DNA of 64,000 bases from CAVYXF01 sp963772335 (GTDB lineage Bacteria; Pseudomonadota; Alphaproteobacteria; Rhizobiales; Rhodomicrobiaceae): positions 248,001 through 312,000 of the forward strand of contig CAVYXF010000005.1 in the NCBI GenBank assembly GCA_963772335.1. Direction: 5' to 3'. The notes beneath the pieces were generated by a model that was not told the origin of the DNA, searched no databases, and worked only from the letters and a program-made list of their open reading frames with translations. Positions within the stretch are counted from its first letter, which is position 1. Each line of letters begins with the position of its first letter. Positions 36,446 to 45,852 of the stretch are shown in pieces. The translations under genes and the position numbers were made by a program.

Positions 36446-39400
36446 GAGTGAAGGCAGCGATGAGCGGCTCGACACCCATGATGCATCTTCGCCTGCTCGC
36501 TTTAGCAGTGCTGGGATTCGTTCTGCAGAACGCCGGAGCGAGCGCGCAAGGACACCCCGTCGAGATCGTGCCCCTCATCGCTCATTCAAGCGCCGTCAGC
36601 TGCGCTGCCTTCTCGCGCGACGGCACGCTTGTCGTGACCGGGAGCAAAGACGCCACGCTCAAGCTGTGGGACGTTGCAACGGCGCGGCTCGTTCGTACCT
36701 TTGCGGGCCATAAGGACGACATCGTTGCTGTCGCACTGTCCCCGGATGGCACCCTGGCGGTGTCAGGTAGCAAAGACAGGACGATGAAGCTCTGGGAGCT
36801 CGCGACCGGACGACTGATCCGCACGATCTACGCGCATTTGGACGCCACCGGCGATGAGGTCAGCACCGTGGCGTTCTCGCCGGATGGCAAGCATCTGCTG
36901 TCAGGCAGCCGAAGCGCGGCTTTGGCCAAGCTGTGGGACGCAGAAACCGGACGGCTCTTGCGGGTTTTCGAGCATTCCAAGGGAGCGTTGCGCGCTGGCG
37001 TCAGCTCGGCCGTGTTTTCACCGGATGGCACACGCATTGCGACCGGCGGCGCCGGCGACAAGATCGTGAACCTGTGGGACATGGCGAGTGGGAAGGTCGT
37101 CCAGGCCTTCGGCGATTATACGCCAACCTTCGCCTATGGCGTGAAGCTGGCATTCTCGCCCGACGGCGCCCGCATTCTGGTCGCCGACAACAAGGCATTG
37201 ACGCTGTGGGATGCCATCAGCGGAAAGCTTATTCACGATCTGGGCTCTCACGAGGCTGGCAAGAGCTTCAGCAACCTGGGATCATTCGGTGTCCCATTCA
37301 TTGGCTTTTCTGCGGATGGGGCTTTAGCACTGATGAGCGATAACGGGCTGAAGTCATGGAACGTGCAAAACGGCCAACCGGTCCGCACCTTCCAGCCAAA
37401 GTTGAGCGACTTCATTGCTGTTTCGCCCGATGGTACGCACGCTCTTTCGCACGAGACAGTCCACAATACGCTGAAGCTGTGGGACCTTGCGAGTGAGCAA
37501 CGGCTTCGAACCTTTGAGGCCCACTCCGCTGCGGTCTCGGCTGTCGCAATGTCTCCCGTTGGGCTTCTGCTTACGATCGACAGCAAAGCGAGGCTGTGGG
37601 ATTTCGCTAGCGGCAGGCTCGCGCGTTCGCTCGACGAGCGATCCGGCAGGTCTGCCATGTTCTCCTCAGATGGGTCCCGGCTGGCACTGAGCAGTTATGG
37701 CTCTGTCGAGCTTTGGGACATTGCGAGCGGGCACTCGATCCGAGACATGAAAACGCCGTCCGACAGCATGGCATTCGCGCAAGATGGTGCCAGACTCCTC
37801 GCGGCTGGACGGGACGGCGCGATCGAGGCGTGGGATGCTGCCAGCGGCGAGCAGGTCGAAACCTTCAGGGCAGGATCGGGCCAGGGAGATTCAGGCGGGG
37901 CGCAGGGGTCTGCCACGTTATCCCCAGACGGAACCCGGTTGCTTCTCGGGCCTGACAAAGACCGCACGCTCCAGGTCTGGGACCTGACCAGCAAACAGTT
38001 GATCAAAGCATTTGGGGGGAGCACGACCGAATTCCTGCAATCGGCCGCGTTCTCGCCGGACCGCTCGCAGCTTTCCACGGGCCACATCGATGGAGCGCTC
38101 AGGCTTTGGGAGGTCGGAACCGGCCGTCTGATCCGCACGCTGTGGCACACGAAATCAGTCCAGGCCGTCGTTTTCTCGCGCGACGGGTCCAGGCTGCTCT
38201 CGGGCAGTGGCGACGGCACGGTAAAGCTGTGGGACACGGCCGCAGGGCAACTGATCCGCAGCTTCGAAGGCCACTCGTCCTCGGTCAGATCGGTTGCCTT
38301 CTCCCCCGACGAGAAGCGCGTAATCTCGGGCAGCTATGACACCACAACGCGCATCTGGAACGCAGAGACGGGTGAGCAACTGGCGCTCCTGATGACGGCG
38401 AAGGAAGGCGAGTGGCTTGCCATCACTCCGGAAGGCTTCTTCGACGCCTCTGCAAACGGCGCCGAAATGCTGACCGTGGTGCGAGGGTTGGAGGTGTTCG
38501 GCATCGACCAGTTTTATCAGGTTCTCTACCGCCCCGATCTGGTGCGGGAAAAGCTCGCCGGCGATCCAGGCGGCAAAGTGAGAGACGCGGCCACCAAGCT
38601 AGACCTTGCCAAGCTGACGGAGAGCGGCCGCGTACCTTTCGTGACGATCGTCTCACACAAGGCCGAGGATACCTCGCCAAGCGATCTCGTCACCCTGGAG
38701 GCGCAGCTCGCCGACCAGGGCGGCGGTATCGGCCGCATCGAATGGCGCATCAATGGCACGACCGTCGGCGTGGTCGAGAAGCCCGAGGCCGCGCCCAACC
38801 AGACTATTACCATCAAGCAGGCGATAGCCCTCGACCCCGGCGAAAATGATATTGAGCTCGTGGCCTATAATGGTGCCAACCTCGTCGCCTCGGTGCCGGC
38901 CCGCGCCAGCATCACCTGGACCGGCACCGAGCCCACGACACCGCCCCGCCTCTATGTTCTGGCGGTGGGTATCAATGAGTACCAGGACGCCGCCCTCAGG
39001 CTCACATACGCCGCCCTCGACGCCAAGACGCTCGCGGAAGCCTTGAAACGCGCCGGACAGGGCCTCTACCAGGAGGTCAGCGTCACCCAAATTATCGACC
39101 GCGACGCCACCGCCGCCAAGCTCGACAAAGTTTTCACCGACCTCGCCGCACAAGTGCGGCCTCGTGATGTGTTCCTGTTCTTCGCCGCTGGTCACGGCAA
39201 GACTCTGGACGGGCGCTACTACTTCATTCCCTACGACATGCGGTATCAGAACGACCAGTCGCTCCCGCGCGATGCTATCGGCCAAGACAGGCTGCAGAGC
39301 TGGTTCGCACGCATCCCGGCGAGGAAGTCCGTCCTGATGTTCGACACCTGTGAGGCCGGGTCGCTTACTGAGCGGGGCAAGACGCGAGGCGGGCTTGAGC

Positions 39401-39927
39401 AGAAGGCGGCGCTGGGCCGCCTGATCCAGGCGACCGGCCGCGCCACCCTGACCGCTTCTACCGCCACCCAGGAAGCTTACGAAGGCTATGGCGGCCATGG
39501 GGTCTTCACTTTCGCGCTACTCGACGCACTGGCGCGCGCGGATCTGAACAATAACGGCATGGTCGAACTTACCGAGTTGATCCAGCATGTCGATGGGCTG
39601 GTGCCGGCTATTACAGAGAAGCGCTGGGGTGCCCGGCAATTTCCGCAAATGGATGCCTACGGGGCGAATTTCTCGCTGGCGCGGCAGGTTGCGGCGCTCG
39701 CGCCCGCCGAGGACGGCGGCCTCATCATCCCCGTCAAGCCCACGCATGTGAGCAGCGAGGCGTTGTCAGTGTTCAAGGAAGCTGGCGGCAGCGGCTCCGT
39801 CGTGGAGCAAATTCCGCCGTTCACCACCGTCACGCTGGTAAAGCTCGAGTCGGGTTGGGCTCTCATTGCGAAGGACGGAAAAGTGCTAGGCTACGCCGCC
39901 GAGTCCAAGTTGCATAAGCTCAACTAG
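36442..39927 (+). CDS. Exported WD40-repeat protein with caspase-like (C14) peptidase domain
   Basis: About 1161 residues. A signal peptide (LRLLALAVLGFVLQNAGASA) is followed by 14 WD-type repeats (residues about 45-660), each ending in LWD, LWE, SWN, AWD, VWD or IWN plus a G-x-L/V-I/V-R-T/S-F tail: two seven-bladed propellers. A beta-rich region follows (about 690-820), then a caspase fold from PPRLYVLAVGINEYQDAALR, with catalytic His in FFAAGHGKT (about 918) and Cys in LMFDTCEAGS (about 970). The last 60 residues resemble an SH3-like domain (VTLVKLESGWALIAKDGK). Starts at 36427, 36442 (ATGA coupling) or 36460 (GAAGG before it) are possible. Bacterial C14 proteins usually act as Arg/Lys-specific proteases. 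The stop codon touches an IS630 end. Confidence 0.9.
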   Translation: MRVKAAMSGSTPMMHLRLLALAVLGFVLQNAGASAQGHPVEIVPLIAHSSAVSCAAFSRDGTLVVTGSKDATLKLWDVATARLVRTFAGHKDDIVAVALSPDGTLAVSGSKDRTMKLWELATGRLIRTIYAHLDATGDEVSTVAFSPDGKHLLSGSRSAALAKLWDAETGRLLRVFEHSKGALRAGVSSAVFSPDGTRIATGGAGDKIVNLWDMASGKVVQAFGDYTPTFAYGVKLAFSPDGARILVADNKALTLWDAISGKLIHDLGSHEAGKSFSNLGSFGVPFIGFSADGALALMSDNGLKSWNVQNGQPVRTFQPKLSDFIAVSPDGTHALSHETVHNTLKLWDLASEQRLRTFEAHSAAVSAVAMSPVGLLLTIDSKARLWDFASGRLARSLDERSGRSAMFSSDGSRLALSSYGSVELWDIASGHSIRDMKTPSDSMAFAQDGARLLAAGRDGAIEAWDAASGEQVETFRAGSGQGDSGGAQGSATLSPDGTRLLLGPDKDRTLQVWDLTSKQLIKAFGGSTTEFLQSAAFSPDRSQLSTGHIDGALRLWEVGTGRLIRTLWHTKSVQAVVFSRDGSRLLSGSGDGTVKLWDTAAGQLIRSFEGHSSSVRSVAFSPDEKRVISGSYDTTTRIWNAETGEQLALLMTAKEGEWLAITPEGFFDASANGAEMLTVVRGLEVFGIDQFYQVLYRPDLVREKLAGDPGGKVRDAATKLDLAKLTESGRVPFVTIVSHKAEDTSPSDLVTLEAQLADQGGGIGRIEWRINGTTVGVVEKPEAAPNQTITIKQAIALDPGENDIELVAYNGANLVASVPARASITWTGTEPTTPPRLYVLAVGINEYQDAALRLTYAALDAKTLAEALKRAGQGLYQEVSVTQIIDRDATAAKLDKVFTDLAAQVRPRDVFLFFAAGHGKTLDGRYYFIPYDMRYQNDQSLPRDAIGQDRLQSWFARIPARKSVLMFDTCEAGSLTERGKTRGGLEQKAALGRLIQATGRATLTASTATQEAYEGYGGHGVFTFALLDALARADLNNNGMVELTELIQHVDGLVPAITEKRWGARQFPQMDAYGANFSLARQVAALAPAEDGGLIIPVKPTHVSSEALSVFKEAGGSGSVVEQIPPFTTVTLVKLESGWALIAKDGKVLGYAAESKLHKLN

Positions 39928-39939
39928 AGCGGGATGACT

Positions 39940-40557
39940 TTACGTCCGGTCATATCCGGCTTGGGCGAAGAAGTTTCGGCATTCTTGCGGAGTCAGCGCG
40001 TCAAGGATTGCGCCCATGGCGTCGCAGACGGTGTCGGCGGTTCGTGCGGCGGCTTTGCGCAGGAGGTGCTTGAGCTTGGCGAACAGCATCTCGATGGGAT
40101 TGAGGTCGGGAGAGTATTTGGGCAGGAAGAAGAGCCTCGCGCCGGCCACACGGATGAGATGGCGCACGGCTTTGCTTTTGTGCGAGCCGAGATTGTCCAG
40201 GACGACAATATCGCCCGGCCTCAAGCTCGGCACCAGCACCGTCTCGACATAGAGGCGGAAGCGCTCTCCGTTGATCGGCCCGTCAATGAGCCAGGGCGCG
40301 TCCAGACCGTCATGGCGCAGCGCAGCCAGGAATGTCTGGGTCTTCCAATGGCCATGCGGGACTTGGCCTTGAGCCGCCAGCCGCGCGGCGCCCAGCCTCG
40401 AAGCGGCGACATGTTGGTCTTGGTCCAGAGCCTGTCCCCGCGAAAGCGGGGATCTCGTCGATGAAGACCAGACGCGCGGGATCGATCCGGCCCTGATAAG
40501 CCTTCCATTGCCGCCGCCTTCGCGCGACATCGGGGCGATCCCGCTCGCTGGCGATCA
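39940..40557 (-). pseudogene. IS630 transposase, second frame (DDE part), interrupted
   Basis: Catalytic half: LVFIDE (first Asp), WTKTNM-PLRGWAPRG region, GDIVVLDNLGSHKSKAV (second Asp), and YSPDLNPIEMLFAKLKHLLR (final Glu). Between FIDE and WTKTNM, where relatives have one residue (T), there is a GC palindrome with flanks at 40428-40452 that adds 23 bases and shifts the frame. Downstream of it the frame is intact to TPQECRNFFAQAGYDRT. Confidence 0.82.
40435..40452. repeat. Palindromic repeat inserted in IS630 transposase
   Basis: TCCCCGCGAAAGCGGGGA, an 18-bp GC hairpin with a GAAA-type loop. It shares the CCCCGC...GCGGG core with the repeat at 7885-7903. It lies inside an otherwise conserved part of the transposase, so it arrived after the element did. 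Confidence 0.65.
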
Positions 40558-40908
40558 GCGTCTTTTTTTATAGCTGAGCTTCTCGGCGTGCACGAAGTTC
40601 CACACCGAGCGATAATCGACCTTCAGCCGGCGCTCGGCCAGCTCCGCCACCAGCCCCCGCAGCGTGAAATCCGCGCTCCGGCATCGCTCGAGGAGCCAGT
40701 CCCGATGCGCTCCCGAAATCGCCTTCGGCTTGTGGCCGCCCATCTGGCCTGGTTTGACGCTGCCGGTTGAGCGTTGGCGCTTCACCCACTCAATGGCCGC
40801 ACTGTAGCTGACGCCAAAACGCGCCGCTGCCCGCCGGCGCGACAGCCCCTCTTTCTCAACCGCGCGCACCACCCGCTCTCGAAGATCAATCGAATAAGGG
40901 CTCCCCAT
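40555..40908 (-). CDS. IS630 transposase, first frame (DNA-binding part)
   Basis: 117 residues with a winged helix-turn-helix (MGSPYSIDLRERVVRAVEKE, LSRRRAAARFGVSYSAAIEW) and the second HTH (TLRGLVAELAERRLKVDYRS). It ends YKKRR at a run of seven A (plus-strand T 40563-40569): TAT AAA AAA AGA. A -1 slip there would join it to the second frame (LIASERDRPDVARRRRQW), the usual programmed frameshift of this family. Confidence 0.88.
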   Translation of the reverse strand: MGSPYSIDLRERVVRAVEKEGLSRRRAAARFGVSYSAAIEWVKRQRSTGSVKPGQMGGHKPKAISGAHRDWLLERCRSADFTLRGLVAELAERRLKVDYRSVWNFVHAEKLSYKKRR

Positions 40909-41035
40909 CCATGCTGGCCTCCTCCCAGCCAGCAGTTTGAATCAAACTATAACTGATTTGGGAATCCCCCGACGACTTGGGCTTACTTCATCCCGCTTGT
41001 CTTATGACTTTTCCCGCGAACAGGTCGACAAGGGA

Positions 41036-41070
41036 CCGCTGCGAGAGGGTAGCCGCCCTCTCGTCAGCGG
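41036..41070 (+). ncRNA. Hairpin in IS110 leader, candidate bridge-RNA part
   Basis: A 14-bp stem, CCGCTG-CGAGAGGG with CCCTCTCG-T-CAGCGG, one bulged T and a six-base loop. It lies 133 bases before the transposase start. IS110 recombinases use a structured bridge RNA from the noncoding end, beginning with a 5' stem-loop; that this hairpin is part of one is inference. Confidence 0.4.
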
Positions 41071-41202
41071 CGGGGGATGGATCGCTATCACGCTGGTCGT
41101 TTGACGGGCCGAGCTAGAGTTGGATCGCCCCCGTCTTTTCCTTAGGCCTGAACGGATACCGGGGCCGCCTAAGCCCGGATGACAAGCAAAGGCGCGGAAA
41201 AG

Positions 41203-42141
41203 ATGATCCTTTCTACCATCGGCATCGACATCTCAAAAGACAGTCTTGAGGTTTGCCGCCTGCCAGGCGGCGAGAGCGCGCGTTTCGATAATGACGGCAG
41301 CGGCCATCAGCAGCTGATCCGCTGGCTTGCACAAACACCGATCGCCCGGATCGTCTTTGAGCCGACCGGCGCCTATCACCGCACCCTGGAGCAAACCCTG
41401 ACAGCGGCTGGACTGCCACTCGCCAAAGTCAATCCACGCCAGGCGCGGCGCTTCGCCGAAGCCGCCGGCAAGCTGGCGAAGACCGATCGCGCCGACGCCG
41501 CCATGCTGGCCCGGATGGGCATGGCGCTGGCCCCGCAATCGCGACCGCCCACCAGCCGCATGCTGAGCCAGCTGAAGGAATTGCACCTCGCCCGCCAAGC
41601 CCTCATCAAGGACCGCACGGCAGCCAAGAACCGCGAGAAAATTCTCACCCTGTCGCTTCTAAAGCGGCAGAACCAGAACCGGCAAAGGCAGATCGAGGCG
41701 CAGATCGCCGCGATCGAAGCCGAAATTGAGGCCCGCATCGCCACCGATCCAGCACTTGCCGAGCGCCTTGCCATCCTGGAGAGCATCCCCGGCATCGCCA
41801 AGATCACGGCCTGCGCCCTGCTGATCGAGATGCCCGAGCTCGGCACTCTCGACGGCAAACAGGCCGCAAGCCTGGCCGGGCTTGCTCCGATCACCAGGCA
41901 GTCCGGGCGCTGGACCGGCCGCGCCTTCATTCGCGGCGGGCGGGCCAGCCTGCGCCGGGCGCTTTACATGCCCGCACTCGTGGCTACCCGCTTCAACCCG
42001 CAGCTCAAGGCCAAATACCATCAGCTCATCACCGCCGGAAAGCCTACCAAGATCGCCCTCACCGCCATCATGCGAAAGCTCATCGTCCTCGCAAACGCAC
42101 TCCTGCGCCAGCGACGCAATTGGGCCGAAAATCCCGCTTGA
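41203..42141 (+). CDS. IS110-family transposase (DEDD recombinase)
   Basis: 312 residues. The N-terminal RuvC-like domain has the acidic residues in TIGIDISKDSLEV, RIVFEPTGAYHR and KTDRADAAMLARM; a helical linker (KDRTAAKNREKILTLSLLKR) leads to the C-terminal Transposase_20 domain, LESIPGIAKITACALLIEMP, with the nucleophilic serine in APITRQSGRWTGR. All catalytic residues are present, so it looks active. ATG 41203 follows GGAAAAG; an earlier in-frame ATG at 41179 is possible. Confidence 0.93.
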   Translation: MILSTIGIDISKDSLEVCRLPGGESARFDNDGSGHQQLIRWLAQTPIARIVFEPTGAYHRTLEQTLTAAGLPLAKVNPRQARRFAEAAGKLAKTDRADAAMLARMGMALAPQSRPPTSRMLSQLKELHLARQALIKDRTAAKNREKILTLSLLKRQNQNRQRQIEAQIAAIEAEIEARIATDPALAERLAILESIPGIAKITACALLIEMPELGTLDGKQAASLAGLAPITRQSGRWTGRAFIRGGRASLRRALYMPALVATRFNPQLKAKYHQLITAGKPTKIALTAIMRKLIVLANALLRQRRNWAENPA

Positions 42142-42328
42142 TCAAGACGGATACTCTAGCGCGGGATGCGGATGCGCGGGACGATAGAGCAGCACCTTCA
42201 GGCGCCCTTAGGGAGGCGACCTTCGCAGTAGCGACTTGCCCATGTTATGGTCCCCGCGAGGTGGATGGCGCTCATCACTTGCCCGACGGACATCAGTGAT
42301 GTCATTCCCGATGGGAAAGGAGAACCGC

Positions 42329-42584
42329 ATGCGCCGCGGCAGGCTCTGGCTTGGCCTCGCAGCAGAGCTCGCGCGAGCGCAACCCAACCGATCCGTGACC
42401 GTGTTGCGCAACCTGAGCCCCGAGGAGTTCCACGAGCATCTGCGCCGCCCAACGATCCCGGCGGCGCTACGTCGTCAATTTCAGCCGGAGAGTGATTTTC
42501 GGCGCCGGTGTAGGCCATCATTCGCCGCTTGGCGGCTATCTGGAAGCGGAAGACTTGGTCTTCGTCTTCGACGTCAATCGGGAC
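42329..42584 (+). pseudogene. Phytochelatin-synthase-like fragment
   Basis: With one frame correction near 42465, this plus-strand stretch reads SVTVLRNLSPEEFHEHLR, then NDPG, RRYVVNFSRRVIFGAGVGHH, SPLGGYLEAEDLVFVFDVN. The H-x-SPLGGYLE and VFDVN elements match the second half of the papain-like phytochelatin synthase domain, with its catalytic His and Asp. The part with the catalytic Cys is missing, and at the 3' side the similarity stops where the IS21 fragment begins. AAAGGAG lies before the ATG, though the true N-terminus is probably lost. Confidence 0.55.
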
Positions 42585-42906
42585 GAAAATCCGCATCAGC
42601 GTCAGGCGCTCTCGCGACGGCTTGCCTCCGTTCGAGGCGAGAAGCCCGTCCAACTGCTCCCGCCAGGCGCCAAGCTTCGGCATCGGCTGAACGCTGCGCT
42701 CGTAGCGGAACTCCGTCGCCTCGGATCGGATCGCTTTCCGCACTGCCTTCCGCGAGATCTTCAGCTCACGGCAGATCGCTTTGATCGGCTTCTTCTGATG
42801 AAAATATGCCCGGCGGATCTTCGCAATCGTCTCCACGACCAGCATCCCAAACGCAGCCCCCAGTTCCCACCAGAGGCTTATGTGACCCAATCATCATTGG
42901 GGTCCC
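42585..42906 (-). mobile_element. IS21-family fragment (5' end of istA)
   Basis: On the minus strand from 42845: MLVVETIAKIRRAYFHQKKP, IKAICRELKISRKAVRKAIR, PMPKLGAWREQLDGLLASN and KPSRERLTLMRIF. This is the helix-turn-helix start of an IS21 IstA transposase; the DDE core and istB are gone. The outer end near 42881-42906 has GACCCAAT...ATTGGGGTC, which fits a terminal repeat. One end cuts the phytochelatin-like gene, the other cuts drmD. Confidence 0.7.
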
Positions 42907-45847
42907 GTTTGCACGCCGAAACACACCCCATTTCGCGCAGGCATCCGATTGGATCCCTACCAGCTTCTTCCCCTCCGAAAGGCTTTGCGTCTGCCGCGCG
43001 TCAATCTCTTGATCGCGGACGACGTCGGTCTAGGTAAGACTGTTGAAGCTGGTCTGATCCTTCGAGAGCTCTTGCTGCGCCGACGGATTAACCTCATTTT
43101 GGTTGCCGCTCCACCCGCTATGACACTCCAGTGGCAGGATGAGCTCGAATCGAAATTTGGTCTTAGCTTCGATGTCTTGGATCGAGAGCGCGTGGCAGAG
43201 CTGCGCCGAACACACGGTTTCGGCGTAAATCCATGGGCTACGGGCAGTCGCTTCATCCTGTCTCATCGATTGATGACAGACGAGACGTACGTGGCCGGGC
43301 TGCGAGAACTCTTGGGCGACTTCCGACCTCGATCTCTTTTGATCCTCGATGAGGCTCATCATGCAGCACCTGCAAGTGGGGCTCGCTACGCAATAGACAG
43401 TCAGATCACGAGGGCCGTACGTGAGCTTGCTGGCCGCTTTGAGCATCGACTTTTCCTTACGGCGACGCCGCATAACGGACATTCCAACAGCTTCTCATCC
43501 CTCCTCGAAATGCTTGACCCGCAGCGCTTTACCCGCGGCGTAGAAATTCGCCCGAAAGAACTCGAGCCAGTGATGGTACGCCGCCTTAAAGCGGACCTGC
43601 GGCGGATCGGTGAAAGCTTCCCGGAACGCTCTGTTGAGGCGGTCAAGCTCAAAGATCTTCCGAAGCAGACTGCCGAGTTGGCGCTGGCCGAGATGCTGGC
43701 CGACTACGGTTTGCTCCGGGAAAAGCGCATTTCTGGTCCTTCGCCACGGGATGCGGCTCAGGCGCAAATTTTGTTTGTGGGTCTGCAGCAGCGACTGCTT
43801 TTCCTCGATAGCGGCTTTCGCTCGAACCCTCAAGAAGCATCGCGAAACTCTTGCAAGAGTAGTCGCCGGCGAGCCTCAGGCAGGCACGGTCGATGCTGCG
43901 AAAGCTCTCGTGAACACTCAGGCTATTCAGGACGAATTGGAGCTCGAGGTCGAAGACGAGGTTGGCGCTGATGCAGCGATCGCAGATGACGATGCCGCGG
44001 TGGAAGCGGCTACCGCGATTGCGACGAAAGATGCTTCGACCGAGCAACTGCAGGCCGAACTATCTGCCGTCGATGCGATGCTCGAACTTGCCAATAAGCA
44101 TGCTGGGAAGCCCGATGCGCGAGTCGACTGGCTGATTGGCTGGATTCGCCAGGAGCTCTTTTTCGAACGGCATGACCTGGAATGAGCGCCGCGTCATCAT
44201 ATTCACCGAGTATGAGGATACCCGGAGGTGGTTGGAGCGCCGCCTTCGGGAAGCGATCACCAATACAGCATCAAGCCGATGATCGCATCGGCGTCTTCAC
44301 GGGAACAACCAGCTCTCAGCGACGCGAAGCTATCAAGCAGGCATTTAATGCCGACCCTGCGGAGGAGCCGCTTCGCATCCTTATCTGCACGGACGCCGCG
44401 CGAGAGGGCATTAACCTCCAGATGCGCTGCGCCGACCTCTTCCATTTCGATCTGCCGTGGAACCCATCTCGGCTCGAGCAGCGCAATGGACGGATCGATC
44501 GCAAGCTACAACCCGCAAAGCAGGTGAGATGCCGATACTTCATCTACACGCAGCGGCCCGAGGACATCGCGCTGGAGGCTCTGGTACGCAAGACGGAAGT
44601 CATTCGCGAGCAGCTAGGATCGATCGGCCAGGTTATCGAGACGAGAGTAGCGGACCGGCTGAATGCACGAGGGATCGAGCGCAGTCGAGCAGAGGCACTT
44701 GCCGCGGAGATAGCGGCCGAAACCGACAAGGAAAGGCTGGACACTGCCACGGCGGAGATGGACGAAGAGGAGAGCGAAAGACACGCGCAACTTCTTGCGG
44801 ATCGAGACCGTCTGCGCGCCGAGCTTGAACGGGCTCGCAAGCGGGTCGGCGTCAATGCCGAAGACTTAATGCGCGTTTGCAATGTTGCGCTCAGGCGCAT
44901 GGAAGTTGACCTGACTTCGGCCAGAACCGATCGCCTGAAGGACATCGATACGTTCCAACTTGATCCTGAGCACCCGGCTTTTGCCCATGATCCCACGTGG
45001 GCGGATGCCTTTGACGACTTGAGGATGCGGCGGCGTGCTCGTCGCCAGCGCATTTCCGAGTGGCGCCGCCAGAACAAGATCCGGGCGATCGCGTTCGAGC
45101 CGCCGATGCTGCCTGACGGCAGCGATGCCAGCGACGTCGTGCAGGTTCACCTGGAGCATCGACTTGTGCGTCGCCTGCTGTCGCGGTTCCAGTCCCACGG
45201 CTTCCAGACGAACCTCAACCGCGCTTGCGTCATTCGCGGCAAAGGTGCCCAGCCACGCGTCGTTCTATTGGGGCGGCTTTCCCTCTACGGTCCCGGCGCG
45301 ACGCGCTTGCACGAGGAGATCATCCCCGTCACGGCGATCTGGACGGAAGCCGACAGGCCGTCTAAGCCTCTCAGAGCCTTGGGCGAGCGCGGCGAGGACA
45401 CGACACTCGAGCAGCTGGAAGATGCCATTCGCGAAGCCAGGTCGGTGCCAGATGCGGTTATTCAGCGGATAACGCGCATCGCCAAGCACGATGTCGCAGA
45501 CCTCCGGCCGGAATTGGAAAAGCGAGCCTCGGAACAGATCGCAAAGGTCGCGAAGGATCTCGTTGCCCGTGGCGAAGCTGAGGCGAAGTCGCTGGAGAAA
45601 TTGCTTCAGGATCAGCGCGATCAGGATCGGAAAGAAGATCCGCGACTACGATCCTGATCAGTTCCGCCTGGACCTGGAGGATGAGCGCCGGCAACGTGAG
45701 GCCGACCGTCGCCACTGGAACGTTCGCCTCGAACTGCTCGAGCAGGAGCTGAAAGACGAGCCGGAGCGCGTCCGGCAGTCCTACGAGGTTCGCGCGCATC
45801 GACTCGAGCCGGTCGGGCTCGTCTATCTATGGCCGGCGTCGGGGTGA
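42907..45847 (+). pseudogene. drmD: DISARM SNF2-like helicase DrmD, 5'-truncated and frameshifted
   Basis: SNF2-family helicase of class 1 DISARM. Readable parts: LPRVNLLIADDVGLGKTVEA (Walker A), LILDEAHHAAP (motif II), RLFLTATPHNGHSNSFSSLL, then VIIFTEYEDTRRWLERRL, ICTDAAREGINLQMRCADL, FDLPWNPSRLEQRNGRIDRK (motifs V-VI) and a long C-terminal region ending LEPVGLVYLWPASG. The first 100-150 residues are replaced by the IS21 fragment. Four one-base insertions break the frame: in T-runs near 43799-43802 and 44160-44165, near 44276 and near 45630. Each is mended by deleting one base. The other DISARM genes drmA, drmB and drmC are not here, so the system cannot work as it stands. Confidence 0.75.
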
Positions 45848-45852
45848 TCGGC

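Larger units (their letters stand above)
39928..40997. mobile_element. IS630-family insertion sequence, defective
   Basis: Bounded by inverted repeats AGCGGGATGA (39928-39937) and TCATCCCGCT (40988-40997), with further matches inside. It holds two overlapping transposase frames on the minus strand. The left end abuts the TAG stop of the WD40-caspase gene; a TA target duplication is not obvious. The second frame is interrupted by a 23-bp palindromic insertion, so the element is unlikely to move by itself. Confidence 0.82.
41000..42170 (+). mobile_element. IS110-family insertion sequence (boundaries approximate)
   Basis: IS110 transposase with about 200 noncoding bases before it. IS110 elements lack obvious terminal repeats, so ends are estimated: the left side cannot extend past the IS630 end at 40997, and the right end lies shortly after the stop at 42141. 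The 5' noncoding part has the position and length expected for the bridge-RNA region of this group. Confidence 0.65.
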
